From Leptobrachium leishanense (lineage: Eukaryota > Chordata > Amphibia > Anura > Megophryidae), in NCBI GenBank assembly GCA_009667805.1, contig CM019064.1:379747120-379811119 (forward strand): 64,000 nt of DNA, given 5' to 3'. Below the pieces are notes generated by a model that saw only the letters and a list, made by a program, of their open reading frames with translations, had not been told where the DNA came from and did not search any database. Numbering within the stretch: the stretch's first letter is position 1; the number at the start of each line of letters is the position of its first letter. This document shows positions 57,852 through 64,000 of the stretch, in pieces. The position numbers were made by a program, and so were the translations under genes.

Positions 57852-58592
57852 CTGGGTTGTGCACAGAGCCACAAAACAGCTCATCCACGCCCTTGTAATC
57901 TCCCAACTTGACTGTTGCAATAATCTCTTATCTGCCCCCCCCCTACAATCCATCCTGAACGCCTCCGCCAGGCTCATCCACCTCACGCGCCGCTCTGTCT
58001 CTGCCACTCTCCTCTCTGAGTCCCTTCACTGGCTCCCCATCCAATGCAGAATTAAATTCAAAATCCTTACCCTGACCTACAAAGCTCTCACTAACTCAGC
58101 TCCCCACTACCTGTCCTCACTAATCACCAAATATACGCCAGCCCACTCCCTAAGGTCAAACAGTGACCTGCGCCTAGCTTCTCCCCGCATTACCTTCACC
58201 CATGATAGACTGCAGGATTTCTCACAAGCAGCCCGCATCCTCTGGAACGCTCTCACTCGTACTGTCAGACTTTCCCTAGTTTCCCTTCCTTCAAACGCTC
58301 CCTTAAAACATTCCTGTTTAGGGAAGCCTACCACCCGACTCACTGGCGCAACCACTCCATCACTCTCACCTAGCAGTCCATCACTCTCACCTTGCAGTCC
58401 TCTCCTCCTGTTTCCACCCCCATCCCTTCTAGATTGTAAATTCCCACGGGAATAGGACCCTTGTCTCCTCCTGTACCAGTCTGTCAAATGTTGTTCAATG
58501 TATTGTAACCCTGTCTAAAACTGTGCCCATTGTACAATGCTGCGGAATATGCTGGCGCTTTATAAATAAAGATTAATAATAATAATAATAAT
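57852..58592 (+). pseudogene. LINE-2 3' end with open C-terminal frame
   Basis: An open frame (57859-58455) encodes the C-terminal part of an L2 ORF2: ALVISQLDCCNNLLSAPP, SLHWLPIQCRIKFKILTL, APHYLSSLITKYTPAHSLRS and ARILWNALTR. The catalytic RT core and endonuclease are absent because of 5' truncation. The 3' UTR ends GCTGCGGAATATGCTGGCGC, TTTATAAATAAAG and an AAT repeat (58567-58592). The long open frame shows it is relatively young, but it makes no functional enzyme. Confidence 0.9.
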
Positions 58593-58599
58593 AAAAAAA

Positions 58600-58850
58600 T
58601 ATTAAAAAAGCAACGGAGGGATGGCAAATTACGGTCAGGTAGACCTTTATATCCAGGGCAGCATAAGAAACTCCAGAAGACCACTTATTAAGTCAAAAGT
58701 GGATTTATTCCAGCACCAAGAAGGACAACGTTTCGACCAGAGCTGGTCTTTGTCAAGTCCAAGTTTATATCCAGAGAGCTCATCCATGCACGTCCGCTCA
58801 CATCGGCAGTCAGCTCCACCCCGGGATTCACCTGTTTAACTTGTCGAACT
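58600..58850 (-). mobile_element. Penelope-like 3' tail with hammerhead-like sequence
   Basis: On the minus strand, GACCAGCTCTGGTC forms a stem-loop followed by GAAACGTTG (58727-58756), preceded by CTTGACAAA in place of the CTGATGA core. The same arrangement is seen at 49244-49275. The surrounding sequence looks like Penelope 3' UTR. No coding part remains. Confidence 0.55.
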
Positions 58851-59017
58851 GAATAACCGAAAATCAGGTAATTTCACTGACACTGGTGTTCTGAGAATTG
58901 CTTCTCTATAGGACAATTTCGCTACCGCCAAAGTGACCGCCAAAGTTCGCCGAACTGCGAGTTATAAGTAGATCCCATTGTTAGAACCAGTGTTGTTCTC
59001 CTGTCACTTTCGTTTAA

Positions 59018-59896
59018 CCACTTGGCTGCTATGGACGCGCTCAGCGCGTCCAGCCAAGTGGTTCTCCTGTGCTACGGACGCGCTGAGCGCGTCCGAGCAC
59101 AGGAGGCAGCAATCTGCCGGATTCCAGCAGATTGCTGCGCCCCCCGGTGCGGGCTGACATCTTGGATGTCAGCCCGTCAATCCGGGACCCCTGGAGTTAA
59201 CCCCTAGCTGCCACCAACGGTGGAGATAGGGGGTTCCAATGAACCCCCTATCTCCCGATCTGTGGCAGCTAGGGGTTAATGTTTGGTACTGTTGGATCGG
59301 CCAGAGCATGGCCGTTCCACAATATCAAACACCACTGTGAAAAAAGTTTTTTAAAAAAAATAAAAATTAAAAATAAAAAAATATTTAAAAAAAATTCTAA
59401 AAAAAAAAAAACAAACAAGTTTTTTTTTTTCTTGGTTTCTTAATGCAGCAATATTGTTCCCATTTCAATTATAATGTGAACAATGATGCTGCACTAACGA
59501 TTTTTGTATGCGGTGCGTTTGTTAAAAATCGTGTAATTTTCCCCAAAAAAAAATGTAACGAGACCCCATTTCTAATTTTTTTAACAAGCGCACCCCATAC
59601 AAAATATAACCGCAATTGCTCGCATGTTAAAATGTGAAAAAAAAACACTTTACACGTTGTAAATTATTGAAAATTCATATTTTATTTCATTTTTTGTTAT
59701 AATATACAAACAGGACATGACGTATACATATAATAATGACATAGTATGAATCTGCCGAGTCTGACGGAAAGAACGTTATATAATATGTCTGGGTCATATA
59801 CTAAAATAAGCCTTAAAAACACGTTTAAACATGATGAGCAAAACCGGTAAAAATGACCTCAGCACAGGGGCGGGAAATGCCTCAGCAGCGAAAGGG
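59018..59896. mobile_element. piggyBac-like non-autonomous element, 879 bp
   Basis: Flanked by TTAA on both sides (59014-59017, 59897-59900). Ends CCACTTGGCTGCTATGG and GCCTCAGCAGCGAAAGGG are imperfect inverted repeats. The left subterminal part has repeated palindromes (GGACGCGCTGAGCGCGTCC) and the fold-back GGAGATAGGGGGTTC / GAACCCCCTATCTCC. No transposase. The copy at 29016 is the same family. Confidence 0.82.
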
Positions 59897-59900
59897 TTAA

Positions 59901-60369
59901 ATTGTGGTGTACGTTTAATAAACTGTGAAAGAGTGTGATAAGCAGTGAGAATGCTTTACTCACCTTAGCAAAGTGAAAAGTCCATAGAATGGTGTTTAAT
60001 ATCCCGTGATAAGTCAGGTAGGAACTGAAATAGCTCACCTCTTCTCATCCTGGTGATAAGTACACAGAGAGTAAAGGGAATGTACCTGTTTAATAAACTG
60101 TGTAGAGACCAGCTTTATCATTGGATAAGTATTGTCCAAAGTACCCTTTATTTATCACCCTGTCAGACTTGGTGATAAAGGCCTCTATCTGGTGAAGCAC
60201 TGAGCAAAATTCAGGAACTTTTCATGAAATGTATACACTGTGAGACATGTAGCCTACACATTAACTCCTAAAATGCCATTAATAAATAAAAAAATATATA
60301 TATATACTGCGAGGAATCAAGCCTGCCCATTAACCCTTAATATACAACTAAAGCATACAAGTAATTCAA
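59901..60369. other. No recognisable gene
   Basis: TTTAATAAACTGTG occurs twice (near 59908 and 60088), hinting at a tandem or old duplication. Otherwise unassigned. Confidence 0.35.
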
Positions 60370-60852
<483 letters not shown>

Positions 60853-61079
60853 ATATATAGTGTGAAATGACACTCTGGCTTCTACTACACTTCATCATTA
60901 ATCTCTCCCCTAGAATTCTAATGCTCTGAAGTTTTCTGCTTCTTCTCAGAGTCTGGGACATAGCCAGACCAGGGACAGATAATGGGATTAGCGTTTGCTC
61001 AACATTTGACAAACAAGAGAGAACAATATCCATTCAAACCTTTAACATAAACAAACACATTTCAGATAGGGGGAGTTGG

Positions 61080-61202
61080 CAGTGGCGTAGTGTGGGGGGG
61101 AGGCTCGGGCGCGGAATCAGGGTTCGTTACCGTGTCCACAGGTTGAGGGGGTGCACAATTCTTGCCTTGCCCCGGGCACTGACACCCCGCGCTATGCCGC
61201 TG
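61080..61202. mobile_element. 123-bp hAT MITE
   Basis: Ends CAGTGGCGTAG and CTATGCCGCTG are inverted repeats, flanked by an exact 8-bp duplication GGAGTTGG (61072-61079, 61203-61210). Confidence 0.9.
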
Positions 61203-61210
61203 GGAGTTGG

Positions 61211-62415
61211 AAAAGACTAAGGTGAACCACACAGTAATCCTATCAGCAGATAGTAAGAAATACACATAGAAAATAACAATAGATTATAACAGCATTCATG
61301 CATAACACAGATTACCCAAACACCCTGCACCCTACAGGTACAGGTTGACTTTAACATAGGACGGGGCCGGGAAATATAGAACTTCAGGCCTGCAACTCCC
61401 AAATACTGTACATCTCTAGGCTCATGTACTCCAGGTTCAGAGTGATGCATGTCACAAGGCCCGTTCAACAGTCTTTGGTGCTCTTTAGCGACATTCGCCA
61501 ACTTTTTCATGAGGGTTCGACGACTCCATCTTTGGTGACTTCGGAGACCCTACGGTCAATAGTGAATTTACGGTAGTTTTGGCAAAATGGGCTAAGCTGC
61601 TCATCACAAAGAGGGTAATTTTAAATTAATATGCATGGCTAATTGGTATATAAGCCAAAAACTTTACCAGGACACAGTCTTGATATCTGCAATGTACTAT
61701 TACAATTATCGTAAATATTGCCGAAGCAGTTAAAAAGCATATTTTTGTTTATATATGCAAATGATTAATGTGAATGTTCTGTTTGGTGACAGGTTGATTT
61801 TAACCAACTATTAATTAAACACCATAAAAAGTCATAAAGGACTTTAGAAACCCCCATTACACTTTATAGTGCTCATTTATCCAAACAGTACACAGTATAA
61901 TACATAAATTCTGCTATATTATATTTTGGTATTTTAAAAATCATTAATCATGTCGCTTTCCTACATTAAAATAGTTTCTAAGATCCTGTGTATAGGATTA
62001 TGAATCTTCTAGGTTTCGCTTAGGGTCATAATGATTTACTCAGAGGCACAAAATTGTACAAACCCCATATTAATTGGATTTGGTCATAATTTTAGGGAGC
62101 TTTTATGACTCCCCAAGTGACAGTTTAAAGCAAAAATAAAACATATATATTTTTTATAAAGAAACTGAATGGTGCAAAGAATAGATATTTGCTCCGAACA
62201 CCAGCTATTCTATAAGTTGCTTAAGTGTACTCCTGGGACCCCATTATATATCAAGTTTTAAATCTTCGCAAATCATTACCACTCAGCTTTTTACTACAAT
62301 TGGGGTGATAACTGTCTTACCGTTACAGACTCTCTTCAAGGCTTCTGTACAATGTATAAAATGCGTAAAGCAGTGCCAGAGTTGTGTACAACCAGTAGCA
62401 ACATATTGCTGATTT
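61211..62415. other. No recognisable feature
   Basis: AT-rich sequence without coding match, inverted ends or tandem structure on either strand. Confidence 0.45.
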
Positions 62416-62843
62416 TTCAAAAAATGTAGAAAGCTGGTGTCTGGCGCTTGCAAAAGTTCGTTCTTTAAATCCAGTCAAAAAATTCAGTCAAAAAATTCTA
62501 GGTCCGCTTAGCATCTCATCCACAGATTTGATTGAAGACACATGAAAATAAGAAGAAAAGGAGAATATTTTGTGCAGAATCTTAGCACATAATTTAGGTA
62601 AGCATGCCAAAAAAGGAATACTCACATTTAGGGGTGCCAGTTGTAACAAATAGGCACCTAAACGTAGGCAAATCAGTGAATTTATATATCAGGGGCACTG
62701 ATTCCCCTGTATAGGTAGGACAACCAAAGATCCAGGCGCCGTAGAGATGTACAATAAAAGTACCAGATGGTTTGGAATCAACAGAATACGCTTGAATAGA
62801 GTCGGTCAATCACAAGTTTATTAGGAAACTTAGATAAACACCT

Positions 62844-62880
62844 CAAACGCGTTTCGCTACAAGAGCTTCATCAGTGAGTG
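62844..62880 (-). ncRNA. Hammerhead ribozyme candidate, left arm
   Basis: Mirror image of the motif at 62883-62928, read on the minus strand: CTGATGA, short stem II and GAAACGCGT. Its 5' stem I strand crosses the palindrome centre. Confidence 0.6.
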
Positions 62881-62882
62881 TC

Positions 62883-62928
62883 ACACTCACTGATGAAGCT
62901 CTTGTAGCGAAACGCGTTTGAGGTGTTT
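62883..62928 (+). ncRNA. Hammerhead ribozyme candidate, right arm
   Basis: ACACTCA (stem I, 62883-62889), CTGATGA core (62890-62896), stem II GCT-CTTGT-AGC (62898-62908), GAA then ACGCGT (a self-complementary stem III, as in Penelope ribozymes that act as dimers), then T and TGAGGTGT, which pairs with stem I leaving one bulged G. One extra A (62897) sits between core and stem II. The layout is type I; activity is untested. Confidence 0.62.
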
Positions 62929-63348
62929 ATCTAAGTTTCCTAATAAACTTGTGATTGACCGACTCTATTCAAGCGTATTCTGTTGATTCCAAACCATCTG
63001 GTACTTTTATTGTACATCTCTACGGCGCCTGGATCTTTGGTTGTCCTACCTATACAGGGGAATCAGTGCCCCTGATATATAAATTCACTGATTTGCCTAC
63101 GTTTAGGTGCCTATTTGTTACAACTGGCACCCCTAAATGTGAGTATTCCTTTTTTGGCATGCTTACCTAAATTATGTGCTAAGATTCTGCACAAAATATT
63201 CTCCTTTTCTTCTTATTTTCATGTGTCTTCAATCAAATCTGTGGATGAGATGCTAAGCGGACCTAGAATTTTTTGACTGAATTTTTTGACTGGATTTAAA
63301 GAACGAACTTTTGCAAGCGCCAGACACCAGCTTTCTACATTTTTTGAA

Positions 63349-64000
63349 CACTCTATTTTCAGCGACTTTGGGGATTAGACGCTGGTTCTGTGTGTAAGGC
63401 TGCTGCATTTTTTCCTTCAGAGAATCGATTTTTGTATCCTGTAAAGAACTGATGTCTACTAATTTTATTCTTTCCATCACATATTTATTAATTTGACTGT
63501 TTGTATTTATATTTTTGTCTATTAATTTTCATTAATGTTTTGCACTATAACACATTTTGGATCATGCACTCTGGATGTCTAATTGGTTTTAATTAAGCTT
63601 ATTTGTTTCACCCGATTGGGTTTGAGCTGTAATTATTGGTACACATTTAGTAGTCATTAGGACTATTTTAAAGATACTATCAGCACTTTATAGTATTTTA
63701 TTAGGGGTACTTCAGCAATTTAATTAATTAACTTATTATAGGCGATTTACCCTTTATCTGAGAACGTCATGTCTGACTGTTAGAACACACCATTATCTGC
63801 AGTCACGTTGTCACTCTTATTCTTGCAATTTTGCACTTCCACCTTGTACCATTTTACACCGCCCAGGTGCATGTTATTGTATTGTGGTTTCATTACTGTT
63901 ATTGGAATTCACAGCACTTTTAATTACATTTGCCACTTTTATTGTGCATACTGATATTATTAACACCACCTTTATAGATTATTGTACACTATATTATGTG
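63349..64000 (+). other. AT-rich sequence beyond the palindrome, possible Penelope 5' region
   Basis: No coding frame. The first 40 bases resemble the leader near 54280. If the right arm belongs to a full Penelope copy, its coding part would lie beyond the window. Confidence 0.35.

Larger units (their letters stand above)
62416..63348. repeat. 465-bp-arm palindrome: head-to-head Penelope pseudo-LTRs
   Basis: Left arm 62416-62880 and right arm 62884-63348 are reverse complements of equal length, with a 3-base spacer TCA. I saw no mismatch in the parts compared, and an identical 71-codon frame occurs in both arms on opposite strands. Each arm has a hammerhead-type motif next to the centre. Penelope-like elements are known for inverted pseudo-LTRs carrying such ribozymes, so I interpret it as a head-to-head pair. 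Confidence 0.82.

Noticed and set aside
58727..58756. Functional hammerhead in the Penelope tail
   Set aside because: Stem II and GAAAC are present but the CTGATGA core is replaced by CTTGACAAA, so cleavage is unlikely.
62594..63170. Identical 71-codon frames on both strands
   Set aside because: They are the two arms of one palindrome, with no known domain; the duplication explains the matching frames.

Overview
This window looks like intergenic or intronic DNA from a large, repeat-rich vertebrate genome, most likely a frog or other amphibian. The basis is the element mix: LINE-2 copies with AAT-repeat tails, CR1-like and L1/Tx1-like LINEs, Penelope-like elements with hammerhead-type sequences, Ty3/Gypsy elements, and many hAT, piggyBac-like, Harbinger-like and Tc1 transposons. 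I found no host protein-coding gene, rRNA, tRNA or CRISPR array. Every coding stretch I can assign belongs to a mobile element, and nearly all are broken.

Layout. 1-392 is the tail of a hAT-like element and 540-985 an L1 reverse transcriptase relic (minus). 1344-9854 is a complete Ty3/Gypsy retrotransposon with 1.1-kb LTRs, TATG target duplications, an open gag and a frameshifted pol. 9859-16621 holds small DNA transposons, a telomere-like fold-back, an L2 tail and a hAT-like element. 16622-34266 is a nest. A BED-finger hAT transposon was split by a 6.9-kb non-coding LTR retrotransposon (17470-24360) and by a solo LTR (26110-33520). That solo LTR was itself split by a second hAT element (26195-33017), which carries an L1 ORF1, a piggyBac-like MITE and a four-exon Myb/SANT-like gene. 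34267-39120 is hAT sequence, TA-rich minisatellites and a GC-rich cluster of palindromes. 39600-42185 is a minus-strand L2 LINE. 42194-49085 is a hAT-like element with an exact 8-bp target duplication, containing a CR1-like LINE and two solo LTRs. 49094-54270 is a minus-strand Penelope-like element with GIY-YIG endonuclease and reverse transcriptase, cut by an LTR-like insertion. 54756-61202 holds Harbinger-like MITEs, two L2 fragments, a Penelope tail, a piggyBac-like element, a Tc1 transposase tail and a 123-bp hAT MITE. 62416-63348 is a 465-bp-arm palindrome centred on hammerhead-type motifs, interpreted as two head-to-head Penelope pseudo-LTRs.

How the parts relate. Many boundaries are fixed by exact target-site duplications (TATG, ATCTT, CTTGA, GTTTG, CAGCC, GTTTAAAT, GTCACAAT, GGAGTTGG, TTAA, TAA, TTA), so the insertion order can be read directly. 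The least ordinary items are the Penelope palindrome, the Myb-like gene with an antisense copy of its own first exon just downstream, the non-coding LTR element with near-identical LTRs, a transposon family with CAGGGTTAT ends and 3-bp duplications, and the palindrome cluster at 37.1-38.9 kb.
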